A DNA stretch of 64,000 bases from Rhabditophanes sp. KR3021 (Eukaryota; Nematoda; Chromadorea; Rhabditida; Alloionematidae): positions 5,084,001-5,148,000 of the forward strand of contig CAUJLY010000003.1 of NCBI GenBank assembly GCA_963281155.1, read 5' to 3'. The stretch's first letter is position 1. Each line of letters starts with the position of its first letter. Position numbers and translations under genes: made by a program. This document shows positions 33,540 to 45,292 of this stretch, piece by piece. Below the pieces are notes generated by a model. It was not told the DNA's origin and did no database searches. It was given only the letters and a program-made list of their open reading frames with translations.

Positions 33540-36500
33540 GGGTATATTATCACTCGCCTGGGTAGGGCGAATAATTATACTATAGTATTATCACTCGCCT
33601 GGGAGGCTAATATGTCAAAAAAATAATCATTGGCCTCCCAGGCGAATGATTATACTATAGCATTATCATTCGCCCAGGCCAATCATTATTTTAAGTAAAA
33701 AATTCGCCCAGGCAGATGATAATACTATAATATAATCATTCGCCCTTATAAAGAAAATCATCAAATGTTTCAATTATTTGGTTCGAATATGAGCGGTTAT
33801 TTCTAAGGTTGATGACTGTGTTTTAATACTCTAAAAATTAATTAAATAAGTGCACCTCCAGTGTTTTATTCTAACGTCGCACTTTTATTCTAAAGCGTAA
33901 TTGAAGTCTATTCAATTTAATAAAATAAGATACCTTAAGTGGTTAATGTCATCGTTACACTTTTATCTTTAAGGCGTAATTGAGGCTATCTATATCCCTC
34001 ATAGTATAATAATTCATAATAAGAATCCCCTTCTACACTTATACTTTAATTTTAAAATCATTTCTTTAATTGCTATTATCGTGGTTGGTTGCTTTTAAAA
34101 TGTCATCTTTTACCGACAGTCAAATATTAGAAGCTCTTTGGAATAATCCTTCATTGTTGGAGCAAGTTCGAGAGACACTTCTTCCACAGCCAAGCTCAAG
34201 CAATATTTTAAGTCAAAACATTCCATCTCACCATTCTTTACCAACTGTTCCTGCATCAGTTCCTTTAACAAGAACAAAGGAGGAATTTCTTTTATTTGCA
34301 CAAGAAGCTTATAAAAATGTTGACTCGGAGGTCCAATTTAAGTCTCAATTTATAGTTGGAATGAAAACTGAAAAGTTTTGTAAGGATGTTTTCTTATACG
34401 TTCCTGATCAAACGAATTATGCTAACCCATTGGGATATGTGTTTACCAAGAAGTATGTTTTTTATCTGCCTATAAATAGTAAAAAGTAAAATTGACTGGT
34501 TTCAAAGCCTGAATAAGCTTCTAGTAGGGGTTACACAACAGGATTCAAAAGGATCTTTATTAATCTACAAAAAAATCGTGGTCATCTAATGCCAATAATA
34601 ATATATACACTACTTACGATTTTGGGATGAGAGCTGAAAGGAGCTAAACTAAAATGAAGTAGATTTAAAATAGGCAAAGTGGTACAAATGAGGATCCTAG
34701 ATAAAATGATATAATAATAAAATAGCACATATTATAAATACAATAATTCAAGCAAATTATACATAAATAATATTCAAATACTAAATATACAATATACAAA
34801 TTTTCGTATATTCACTAAATTTATACAAATTATTTTAGAAGAGGAACTGAATTGTCTCCAGATGCAACAACAACAACCACTATGTACTGCAAAGAGTGTC
34901 GCTCAATTTGTAAAAAGAAGAAGCAACCCGAATCGAATATTCCACTATTAAAGATGAAAGGATATAATTTGGTTCGCCAAGAAGGTGTTCATTTTGATGG
35001 TTGCTTGCCAATAACATTCAAAGAAAAAATAGGCGATAATGAATACAAGCGTGTTTGCCGTGACGCCACAAATCCCCTCATTAAGCCTCGTATAGCACAT
35101 GCCATTGGGATTAAAAATGTCGATACCATATGCAATGGGCTTGAACTCGGTACAGCAGATTCGAAGATAAAGTTAGGACAGTATAAAGATAAGGGAAGGT
35201 ATCTTAGAGTTGCTTCATCTAGATCAAACGAAAAAAAAAATGAAAATAATGATTACGCCGAGGAAGTTTACGAATGTGGTTATTTAGATGATAAGCAGTT
35301 ACCTATGTCATTCCGTGTTGTTGGAAAAGATGGGGATTCAATTGTTATTTTTGGTTCAAGAGATGTACTCGAATTGTATGCCAAATCAAAATTAAGACTT
35401 GCTGATGGAACTTTCTTTGTGGCCCCTGACAAATACACCCAACTCTACGTCGTTATGTTTCAAATTATTGAAAATAAAGAAGGGGAAATGAGAAATACAT
35501 TTATACCAGCATTTTATGCTTTGATGAAGCACCGTAAGACCGAAGATTATGATTTCGTTTTTAATGAAATTAAAAAGTGCTTACAACGTTTCGGAATTAG
35601 TGAAGAACTTCCAGAGGTATTTATGACTGATAAAGAACCTGCTGCAATAAAAATTATTGAAAAACATTATCCTACTTTACATAAACACTGCTATTTCCAC
35701 TACGCCCAAAATTTGGTAAAAAAATTGAATCAGCTTGGGCTTAAGCATTTGTTAACATCTTTTAATGGAAATGACGATAGAAGTCTCGTGTCTGCAGATT
35801 TTTATAAGAAGTTTCGTATGGTTATTGCTCTCCCCCACGTGCCAGTCGGGCAAATGATTCAACAATGGACTATCATTAAAAATAAGATGATTATGACAGC
35901 CAATGAAGATTTTACTCCTTTTGAAATAAACCAGCTAACCAAATGGATCAACTATGTTGATAAAAATTGGTTTAAGAATGAAAAGCATGCAACCAAATTA
36001 TGCAAGTTTCAACAACGTGTTAAAAGCACTAACTCATGTGAATCATTCAATAGATGGCTTAAAACTAATCCATTAGCTACACACCATGGTACTTACTTGA
36101 AATGTCTGAATTTATTGAAAGCTGCAAATGAGGATGTCCGGCTTACAATTTACAAATTGAATAAATTTAAACACTCACCTGAATTTGCCATTTCCAAGCA
36201 AGTTAAAAAGTCAAAGGATAGAGAGGAAAAAATTGCTTTATTACAAAAAGAATTTAGTGATAACAACTTTCTCAATGTAAACACATACTTAAATACAATC
36301 AGTGAATATTTAATTCCTGAAAATTTTCAAAAATATGTAAGCGAGCTCCAAGATGACGAAGAAAGAAATAGTGAAGATGAAAAAGAAAATGATACCCTTA
36401 AACAGGAGGAATCAGAAGTTGAAAGTATTGTGGAAAAGGTTGTCTTTAAGCCTTCTTTAAATGCACGAGTTCTTAGAAGTAGGCGAAATTAGTTCTATGT

Positions 36501-36869
36501 TAGTAGGGTTAATCAGTACATCTGTTTCTTTTGAATTTCTGATAGTTTAAAAATATTTTTTATGTTCATTTTTTATAAACCGTTAATTAAATTTCATTGA
36601 ATGAGGGTTAAATTGTCAAAACGATTAGGAATTTGTTTAAAGCAATTATATTTCACTTAAATATAGACCATAAAAATTATTTATAGGGCGAATGGTTACT
36701 TTAGTTACCATTAGCCTGCCCAGGCAAATGATTATGCTATAGTATAATCATTAGCCTTATAAAATAAAAATAGGGCGAATGATTATACTATAGCATTATC
36801 ATTCGCCTGGGGGCTAATAGTTATACTATAGTATAATCATTTGCCTGGGAGGCGAATGATATGTTACTC
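33540..36869 (+). mobile_element. Mutator-like (MULE) DNA transposon, copy 2, 3,330 bp
   Basis: Same length, ends, transposase and subterminal repeats as copy 1, displaced by exactly 4,825 bp throughout, which means no insertion or deletion separates them. No base difference was noticed by eye. It lies in the same orientation as its host IDH3A. Both copies point the same way, so the 1,495-bp host segment between them, holding the LysM 5' exon and IDH3A 5' exon, is bracketed by direct repeats. Confidence 0.9.
34100..36492 (+). CDS. MULE-family transposase (copy 2)
   Basis: Exons 34100-34452 and 34839-36492 with the same 386-nt intron as copy 1, giving the same 668-residue protein. All three catalytic acidic positions (ADGTFF, MTDKEP, CESFNRW) are intact. 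Copy 2 runs in the same direction as IDH3A, so host transcription would read through it. Confidence 0.85.
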
Positions 36870-36877
36870 TGAAGGAG
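36870..36877. repeat. Target-site duplication of MULE copy 2 (right)
   Basis: TGAAGGAG, identical to 33532-33539. Joining across the two copies restores the Glu-Gly-Glu codons of the IDH3A substrate loop. Confidence 0.85.
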
Positions 36878-37239
36878 AATATTCAGGCATTGAGCATGAG
36901 ATCGTCGATGGAGTTGTCCAATCTATTAAGTTGATCACCGAAGAAGCCTCTCGTCGTGTTGCCCGCTACGCTTTTGAATATGCTCGGGACAATGGAAGAA
37001 AATTAGTTACTGCCGTGCACAAGGCTAATATTATGCGTATGTCCGATGGACTTTTTTTGAATATGTGTCGCGAACAAGCTGCTCAATTCCCAGAAATTAA
37101 ATTCAAAGAAGCCTATCTCGACACAGTTTGCCTAAACGTAAGTGTTTTACTTTTAAAATTAACTCCATACACATCAAACATTATTTATTTTCATGTTTTC
37201 AATTCATTCATTTCTATAATTTCCATTCGTTATTTTTAG

Positions 37240-37419
<180 letters not shown>

Positions 37420-37469
37420 TGAACACGACACAAATTATGTTTTTATAAAAATGAGAAAGACTAATATTT

Positions 37470-38066
37470 TAAAATATGGGTCAGCGCTTTAGAAAATGTT
37501 CTTCGAGTTCACGAGTAGCAAAATCGTTTAAAATTAATTTAGTAACGGCATTGTTGTTTCTGGATACATATGATTCAAAGAATAATATGAAGGTTTTCCT
37601 GAATCCGAGTTTGTGAGTTGACGTCTTAGGTGGTTAATTAGAATACATTCAATATTTTCAGCGATTTCCTTAGAAAGGTAGCTTTTTCACAATGATGAGT
37701 TCCTTGCCCGCTTACCAATCTCATTAAAAACCTTTCTCTTATCACAAAAAGTGTAGCACTATTTGCAATTGAGTTTGTATTTATATCAAAGCACTCTCCA
37801 ACATAGAAAATATCAGATAATTTCCATTCCGGGCCAAGGTTTAAAGGATTTAGTGCTAAATACACCCAACACTCCTTATTATCTTTAGCGGCTCGCATTA
37901 TATCTAACTTTTCTTTGATAGCAGCAGAAGTATGTGTTCTGTCGAAGACGATTGCTTTTTCAACTAATTCACGGCTAAATCTTTTCTACAGTTTTCCAAA
38001 CTACGTCTATTATTTACTCTAGAGATTTCCCCAGTCCCTCTCTTAACCGACTTTTTGTCCATCATT
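37470..38066 (-). pseudogene. Decayed intronic GIY-YIG element, copy C (IDH3A intron), most complete copy
   Basis: Antisense to IDH3A within the 1,036-nt intron 37415-38450. From its N-terminus it reads MMDKKSVKRGTGEISRV (ATG near 38066), ECWVYLALNPLN (about 37840-37875), SDIFYVGEC (about 37791-37815), SGQGTHHCEKATF, EIAENIECILINHL and QLTNSDSGKPSYY (about 37598-37669), HMYPET, and finally VTKLILNDF (about 37521-37545). The VYLALNP...IFYVGE pair plus the AENIE helix and the LTN-SG turn match GIY-YIG nucleases of the COG3680/ANKLE1 type. Frameshifts occur before VYLALNP, before EIAENIE and before the last block. One open piece of 86 codons remains (37638-37898). Confidence 0.6.
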
Positions 38067-38948
38067 AGATAAAATGGAGAATGAATGGGATTTTTAAAGA
38101 GCTAAAAATGAAGCTTGATTAATGTAAAATAAATTTGATCTCGTTGTAATCGTTTATATTATAGAAACGCTTTTAAAACACATGATGTCTTAATAGGCTT
38201 TATTTAAATACATGATTGACCTCGTTTATTACAAAATCTAACGCTGAGTAATGAATATTCTCTAAAGTCTCCTTTTATAATAAGTAATATTATTAATTAC
38301 CTGTGCGACGATGATTGATTAAGGAGGATTATAGCCATAACAAATTTTAAATCGATGCCCTGTAAATATGCCCTAAAACTAAAATTTGAAATGATACTTT
38401 CAAAATAAATTTAATCTTTAACATCACCTTAATTTGATTCTTACTTTAAGGCAAAAACCTCGCCAATCCAACGGCTCTATTGTTGTCATCAGTCATGATG
38501 CTTCGTTACATGAATCTTGGAACTTATGGAGCCAAAATCGAAAGAGCCGTCTTTGACGCTATTGCCGATGGAACAAATAAAACTGGTGATTTAGGTGGCA
38601 AAGGAACATGCTCCTCATTCACCGATGATGTTTGTGCTCGTATTCGCGACATGGACTAATTTAGAATATATTTGATTTATAACTTTTTAGGATTTGTTCA
38701 GTCAAAAATAAACATCTCACATATTAATTCATCAATTATATTAAGTAGAATAAATGAATAATAAATTTATATGAAGGCGATATATAAGTTTTTTAATTGA
38801 ATAAAATGTAGTTTTAAATTAAATATGGTGTAGTTATCAAATTGAATTAAGTAAAGTTGGTAATAATATGCAGTTCAATGTTATTATTAAATTGAGCACA
38901 AAATAGTTTTATTGGGATTACTATATGTGATATGGTGATGTTAAATAA

Positions 38949-40031
38949 TTATTCAACACAATAATTGTATTGTTTACAGCAGTCTCTAGTGATGAAGGGC
39001 TCATCACAAACAGTAGTACAAGCATGCATTTTCATGGGCTGAATAATCTTCTTATTTTTAACGAAGTCACCATCATCGTTAATTTCAAATGCAACACTTC
39101 CGTTGTAGGGAATGTAATTAGCGATACCGTCTGATTCATGCTGTGAAATTTGACGTCTAGGAAAACTAAAATAGCCGGCACACATGTCAACGGTCGAGGC
39201 ATGAGCAATCATGAGGATAAGGACATTTTGGTCGCTGTTTTTGATAATTTTATCAAATACGAATTGGATGCGAGCGTTGTAGGTTAGATTAGTGTCCTTA
39301 TTCTTTAACAATTGCTTGATATCAACTATAGGACGGTAGGTGGTGTCAACTGCTTTTATAGGAGAGTGGCGTAGTTGATTCATCGTCATAAAGGGAGACT
39401 TGGAGGGGTTTTCTAAATCGGTGTAGTAATTTTCCTGGAACAAACCAGGTTCGATACGGATTGGGGCTTTTGAGTTAGATCCACTGAGAATATGAGAGGC
39501 AGTTTGGATGCATCGCAAGGCAGGAGAACAGTAGATTACATCAGGAACGTATTTACTCAATTTCAAGCTGGAACCAATTATTTGACTGACTACGCATCCT
39601 GAATTAGTTAGAGAAGGGTCATCTTTGAAGTCACACAATCTTCTTCTGTAAGTACTGAGAGTATAGGGTTGGTTGAGGTCAGTCATGCCATAAACTTCTT
39701 CTGTTACCATCTTCTTGAACCATTTGGGAAAGATATAATCAAGTCTTTCTCCATGTCTCATACATATAAGTCGTTTCTTGATTGCCTTGGTTAAAGTTCG
39801 CACAACATTTTCACGAGTTTCTTGTCTAAAGCTTTCAACGGATGGTCGAAGAGTTATCAAACGGCTATCATCGAGTTCGGGCTCTTTTGACTTAACTTGA
39901 GGAGTGTTAGCGCATGAACCGTGGCAACTGACTGGTAGATTCGGATCTGAACAGGAGCAACTGTCACTTTGAGTATCTTCCGTTTCATCAAGAGGCATCT
40001 TTTGAACGAAACCGTTGCTACAACGACCCAT
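38949..40031 (-). CDS. UBASH3/ecdysteroid-phosphatase-like histidine phosphatase
   Basis: A single exon of 360 residues. The first in-frame ATG is at 40031; an open frame extends two codons further but without an ATG. Histidine phosphatases of branch 1 use a phospho-histidine intermediate. The signature RHGE lies in KKRLICMRHGERLDYIFPKW, and the second histidine in LILMIAHASTVDMCAGYFSF, as in the phosphatase domain of UBASH3/STS proteins. LSKYVPDVIYCSPALRCIQT is the matching SPxxRxxQT block. The first 75 residues are Cys/Ser-rich and unrecognised, and the UBA and SH3 domains of vertebrate UBASH3 are missing, so this is a stand-alone phosphatase. Substrate not predictable. Confidence 0.82.
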   Translation of the reverse strand: MGRCSNGFVQKMPLDETEDTQSDSCSCSDPNLPVSCHGSCANTPQVKSKEPELDDSRLITLRPSVESFRQETRENVVRTLTKAIKKRLICMRHGERLDYIFPKWFKKMVTEEVYGMTDLNQPYTLSTYRRRLCDFKDDPSLTNSGCVVSQIIGSSLKLSKYVPDVIYCSPALRCIQTASHILSGSNSKAPIRIEPGLFQENYYTDLENPSKSPFMTMNQLRHSPIKAVDTTYRPIVDIKQLLKNKDTNLTYNARIQFVFDKIIKNSDQNVLILMIAHASTVDMCAGYFSFPRRQISQHESDGIANYIPYNGSVAFEINDDGDFVKNKKIIQPMKMHACTTVCDEPFITRDCCKQYNYCVE

Positions 40032-40590
40032 GTTCAAAAATGTTTATTTAATCTTTTTATTCCGTCTTATAAGAAGGAATTGCAACACTTAAAATTGAAA
40101 TTTGTGATTGCTATATTTAAATTAGCAATGTATAAAAATGTACAATGTCAAAGAACTAACAAACTTCAGTCAATAAAAAGGATAAGCTCGTTTTTTAAAT
40201 ATACAAATACATTTAACTCATTTAACTCAATTGCTAAACATTTATATGCTTAATCTAAGTAGTATGCTTGGATATAATGTGTGATAACGACACAGAACAA
40301 ATCAATGTCCTGATGTTATATTAATTTTTTGTTTAGCACATAATGCATAAGATATCATATTATATTTATAATATTTATATGGATTAATGAAATGGCATAC
40401 GTTTAGTAAACTATACATATACATATTTATTGAAAAATATAAGTAAACGACGTCATTTATTTACACAAAAAATTAAACAAAAGTTTATAAATATTGATAG
40501 ACTGATTAAGCTATTTTTTGATTACCAAAATTAGATTCATTCAACATTGTTAAATTAAAATACATAATATTAGAACCTTTTAGATAAATA
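40032..40590. promoter_or_regulatory. Divergent intergenic region, UBASH3-like / SLC26
   Basis: AT-rich gap between two divergently transcribed genes; promoters of both are expected here. An acceptor-like CCTTTTAG lies 8 nt before the SLC26 ATG. Nothing else was recognised. Confidence 0.4.
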
Positions 40591-43500
40591 ATGGATTATG
40601 GTGTTGAAGAAGGGAGTAAACTTTTGCGGGACTACACGTTTTCAGACTTCATAGATAATAAAGATTTAACGGGAGGTATCAAGCCATCTGATTCTTCAAA
40701 ACATAATCACAATCAGTCTATTAGGTATGTTTGTACACACCATAAATGATTTAATAATAAAAATATGACGAGCAACAAAAGTGTTTGCATAAGTTAATGA
40801 CGAAGTTTTGAAAATGTTATTTGGTTGTTTGAAAAAATGTTAATTAAATCTGATTAACCAAATCAAACTAACAGTTGTCCAGAAATTTTATTTATATTAC
40901 AACTAAAAACATACTTTTAAAAATTACACACCCATTCTTTGATTTATTTAAATTGATTCTAGAGATTCCCCTTTAAAAGCAACAGAAACAGTTTTGGAAT
41001 ATATTTGTCGTCAAAACAGAGCAAATATGTCGTGTTCTTCGCTTAAAAAATTGGATATAATTAGTTCGCCTAAGCATTCTCGGCCTGCTATGAACCAAGT
41101 AAGTAATATCAGATTATGCATACAATAACTTATATTTGTTTCAGGTTGAATTTGACCAACATTATCAATACAAAAGTGGTCTATTAAATCCTAACAAACC
41201 AGCAACAATAAAAACGTTTAAATGTAGACCAGTAGAAAGCTGTAAAAAAATACTATTTACATTCTTAAATTTTTTTCCTATAATATCCACTATCAGAAAC
41301 TATAATTTCAAACAAAATGTGACTGCGGACATCTTTGGAGGTATTACCTGTAGTATTATTCAAATTCCACAAGGGATCGCATATGCTAGCTTGGCATGTG
41401 TTCCTCCAGTTCATGGTCTATATGTTTCGTTTTTTGGTCCTTTATTCTATATGATATTCGGGTTAGTTTTCAGAAGCAAAATTAGCGGAGTTCAATAAAT
41501 TAAAAAGTATTTACTAAAGGACGTGAGAAAAATAAAAAGATATGTATCATACAATTAAAAGACAATAGACTCAAAATATTTCTATAATGCTCTGAGTGCT
41601 ATTTTACTGATTTGATTTACTATTCAAGGATTTTTAAACAGCATGATTGTGTTGAACTGTCCTGACGCATCAGTATTAGTTAAAGACTTAACTTAAAGAT
41701 AATACCATATTCAATGGCTAAAGCATCATTGGTGTACAAGTCATCGATATATACGGCTGTAATATTTTCATTCTTTCTCCAAGCTCTATTGCATCTAATT
41801 TCAACGTAGATAATGATGCCAATTAATGTTGCCTATCTGAATCATGTAACAGTTTCAAAGAAGTCACATTGTTTAAAATGATATTCCTATATCTCCCATA
41901 CTTTTTACAAAATAGTCATGTAAATGAACGGCAGATCTATCTGGATATTTAGTACCCGCAGCAGCCATGTGAGATTTTAAAAACGTATTGTATTTTGCAG
42001 CTACAATACGAAACTAATCTTCAGTATAGATAATTCCCTTTACTTCACCAGTTGAGAGTTGCGACATTTTTTGATTTAATACAATAGTTTCACCTAAACA
42101 TTTTGGATACTAATAAAATTAAGTTGATTATTTAATATTAAATATCCTAAATTTATCTAATTATCCCCCAATTTATATGATTTTAGTACTTCGCAACACA
42201 CCAGTTTAGGAAGGTAATTTAATTTAATTTTTGAATCAAAGGTTAATTTTTTTAGCTTTGCTGTCGTCTCTCTAATGGCTGGAAGCGTTGTCGATCTGTA
42301 TAAGTCAGATGAATTATTGCCAATTCAAATTTGTTCGACACTGACATTAGCGATCGGAATAATTCAATTATTAATGGCAATATTTCGGCTTGATTTTATA
42401 GCTAGTTATTTTTCCGATGAAGTTGTAGCAGGCTTTACAACAGCAGCTTCCTTCTATGTATTCATATCTCAATTAAAAGAACTGTTTGGACTTAGAAATC
42501 TCGGCAAATTCGTTGGCCCAGGAAACATAATGTTCCAAATGTATGATATTGGGTCAAAGATTGTAGAAAGCAATCTTATCACAGTTGGAATTTCAGTAGG
42601 TTCAATCATATTTTTGGTTGTTGGTAAAGATTATGTCGGACCTTATCTTAAAAAAAGGTTTTCCCTCAAAGTACCTATTCCATTTGAGCTAATTTTGGTT
42701 ATATTTTCAACGCTACTTTCTTACATATTTAAAATAAATGAAAAATACAATGTGAAAGTGATATCAAACATTCCTGTTGGAATGCCAAATATTCAAATCC
42801 CGTCAACATCTATAATGATGGAAATATTTCCAGTCTCAATAGGAATTGCAGTTGTTATAGTGGCAGTTCATATTTCGTTAGCAAAGATGTTTGCCAAGAA
42901 ATTAAGATATGAAATTAAAGCCGGTCAGGAGCTGTATGCTTTAGGTTAATTGATTTAAAAAATGGGATACAAAAATATTGGTATTTAAATTATTAAATGA
43001 GGTTTTCATTGGTGGGTTTTTTAAAGTAACACTTTCATTAGCATTTGAAATGTCTTGAAAGGTTAACTTGGCAACTTCGTTTTTTTAAACATTTGAGAGG
43101 CAATACCACAAGATAGTCTTTCCTAATCAGAATTAGTCGTTTCATCTCTAAGGTAGTCTATCGGAATGTCTTCGATATTCTCTGCCATTTTTTTTGAGGA
43201 GTAAGTTTTTTTAATACGAGCATTTATTTTCCAGCATCAAAAACTTTTTTATTACTTCCTGCTTTGAATCAAGTAGAAACTTTCACTCATCAGCTTTGTT
43301 GTAAGAAACCACGTGGGAAGTCACTCTTCTTGAATTTTCATTACTTTCACCAATATATAAGATGTGTTTCTTGGCAAGTTCTACATCTTTGAACCCAGAT
43401 CCAACAATGTCTGGATTGATTATCAGATTCATCTCTGGATTTTTCTGTTTCATTCATACCACCCAATTCTTTTTTGATATAACAGCAGATCTTAAATTGT

Positions 43501-44850
43501 GAACTTCTGATGTTATAAATAGACCCCCACAACGTTGTATGTAATTTTTGTTCTTTTTGGCCCAGATATTTGTTCACAAAACTCGTAGACAACAATTCTC
43601 TCCCTTTGAACTATTCTTTTTGTGTCCGAGTAGATTGTATCGAATGAGTCCCACAAGAATTCCGAATCATCTTCATACGTGTTGCTGTTTTCAGGGTCTC
43701 ACCTCCATCTTTGATAATTCTGGACTAATTCTTTTAGGGATGTTCTCTGAAAAAGCTAAAATATTTATTTACACACAGCAAACTATTAAAAACACTCACC
43801 AATTTTCGTATTATTATTAATTAAAAATGTTGCCATTTAGGAATGACATCAATTCTGTGCTCCTTCTTCTCTGTTTATCCGATTGCTTGTTCTCTTGGAA
43901 GGACTATTGTGAATGTAGAAGCAGGAACAAAAACACAACTATCGACACTTGCATCGTCTGTTGTGGTGGGAGCTGTGATAATGTATTTTGGTACATTTTT
44001 GACTGAACTACCGATGTGTGTTTTAAGTTCAATAATTATTGTAGCATTGAAAGGGCTTTTGAGAAAATTTTGGGAATTGAAAAAATTATATCCATTAAGT
44101 AAAGTTGATTTCTCGATCTGGATAGTAGCCTTTTTTTCAACCCTTTTGATAGATGTAATGCCGGGATTAACAATTTCCATTGTTTTTGCTCTAATGACAA
44201 CAATATTCAGAACTCAATATCCCCGTTGGCATTTCCTAGCAAATCTAGATGAATCTCTAGATTACAGAGATGTGGATAAATATCAAATAAATCATACATT
44301 CAATGGAATTTGTATTTATCGTTTCGACGCTCCATTACTATTTACAAATATTGAACGATTCAGAGAAACTATTCAAAAAGCGGTAAAACAATGGGATAAA
44401 TCACATAGCGCAGTCTTATCAGCAAATGACTTAACATTCTCAATTAACGATGAGAAGATTAAACAGACTATTTCAGACGCCTTAGAACATCCACCAAAAG
44501 AAGTAGAATGGGAGTACGATCAAAACTATTTAAGGCATTTCATAATAGATTGCTCTGGTTTTACTTTCGTAGACTACATGGGAGTGAATGTTTTGAAAGA
44601 AGTATTTTCAGAATTACATTCCAAGAATATACTGGTTTATTTTGCATCAGCGAAAGCACCTGTACGAGATTTATTCGAAAAATCAGGATTTTACACATAC
44701 GTTTCCAAAGACAATTTCTATCCAACAATTGGAGATGCCGTTGAAATTGCTAGACAACGCCAAAATAACGCAACTATTTGTATCTTGAGTAAATTGGAAA
44801 TTACTCATGATTTGTTAGAAAACTATCTAAATGTTACTTCTCTTTATTAA
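40591..44850 (+). CDS. SLC26-family anion transporter (sulfate permease / prestin family)
   Basis: Exons 40591-40724, 40963-41098, 41145-41461, 42187-42213, 42256-42944 and 43841-44850 join in phase to 770 residues, the normal family size. SLC26 proteins exchange sulfate, chloride, bicarbonate or oxalate across the plasma membrane. The sulfate transporter signature is visible (DIFGGITCSIIQIPQGIAYA then PPVHGLYVSFFGPLFYMIFG). Many membrane helices follow, including FAVVSLMAGSVVDL and LGRTIVNVEAGTKTQLSTLA. The C-terminal STAS domain is at about 640-760 (HFIIDCSGFTFVDYMGVNVL). Exon 4 is only 27 nt and encodes TSQHTSLG. Introns 3 and 5 are long and carry antisense GIY-YIG remnants. The specific paralogue cannot be told. 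Confidence 0.93.
41640..42067 (-). pseudogene. Decayed intronic GIY-YIG element, copy G (SLC26 intron 3)
   Basis: Antisense in the 725-nt intron. An opening MSQLSTGEVKGIIYTED (ATG near 42067) leads to FRIVAAKYNTFLKSHMAAAG, then after frame breaks to GIIIYVEIRCNRAWRK, LAIEYGIIFKL and SLTNTDASGQF (about 41651-41710). The last pieces align with ECILINHL and QLTNSDSG of copy C. Its N-terminal part has no counterpart that I could align in the other copies. This is the weakest-supported of the motif-bearing copies. Confidence 0.4.
43120..43790 (-). pseudogene. Decayed intronic GIY-YIG element, copy D (SLC26 intron 5)
   Basis: Antisense in the 896-nt intron. Frames give SDTKRIVQRERIVVYEFCEQ (about 43560-43620), GSGFKDVELAKKHILYIGES followed by NENSRRVTSHVVSYNKADE (about 43290-43410), and KMAENIEDIPIDYLRDETTN (about 43130-43195). 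The ILYIGES...R strand plus the AENIE helix is the best-preserved GIY-YIG core of the set. At least three frameshifts and several stops separate the blocks. Confidence 0.55.
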
Positions 44851-45292
44851 TTTTATTTGTATGATACGAGTTTATGTTTACGATATTTAACAAACCTTTT
44901 ACTTTATAAAGTTATATTGTTTGAAGATCATTTTATTTTTTAAAAGATATAATAAATGTTTTATTCGGAGTTTAGTTTACACTTTTAGTGATCAATTTAT
45001 TCACATAGTAAGAAAAAAGTAAATTTATTAAATTTAAGCAAAAATAAAGAGATAATACCAAAAACAGAATTCGATGAGTTTTGGTTTTTGCACATAAATA
45101 AAGAACAAGTACGAATGATTAAAGAAATTATTCTTCGAATTCTTTTATAGATTAGAATAACTTAGTTGATATAGGTGGTGCCATTAGTTTAAGCGACTTT
45201 GGACTTGATCTGGGAGCAGAACAAGTTACCCGACAGGAAGAAGAGATGATGAATGTTGAGACCATGGTAGTAGTTTCTATTGAATCGGCGCC
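44851..45292. other. Convergent 3' intergenic region
   Basis: Gap between the ends of the SLC26 gene (+) and the TMEM98-like gene (-). It contains AT-rich 3' UTR-like sequence with an AATAAA-like ATAATAAATG near 44949. The last 100 bp, adjacent to the TMEM98-like gene, are less AT-rich and might be coding on either strand, but no frame can be defended. Confidence 0.4.

Noticed and set aside
33540..36869. The MULE insertion in IDH3A, or in the LysM gene, being removed from RNA as an intron
   Set aside because: Edge donors exist (GTATAT at 33542; GTAACA on the minus strand at copy 1), but the nearest acceptors at the far edges do not restore the frame in either gene. DNA excision or an uninterrupted allele explains the intact frames better.
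37470..38066. Penelope-like retroelement as the source of the GIY-YIG sequences
   Set aside because: No reverse transcriptase motif was found near any copy, and the VYLALNP/IFYVGE plus AENIE/LTN-SG pattern resembles COG3680/ANKLE1 proteins rather than the Penelope nuclease. A genome search could still change this.
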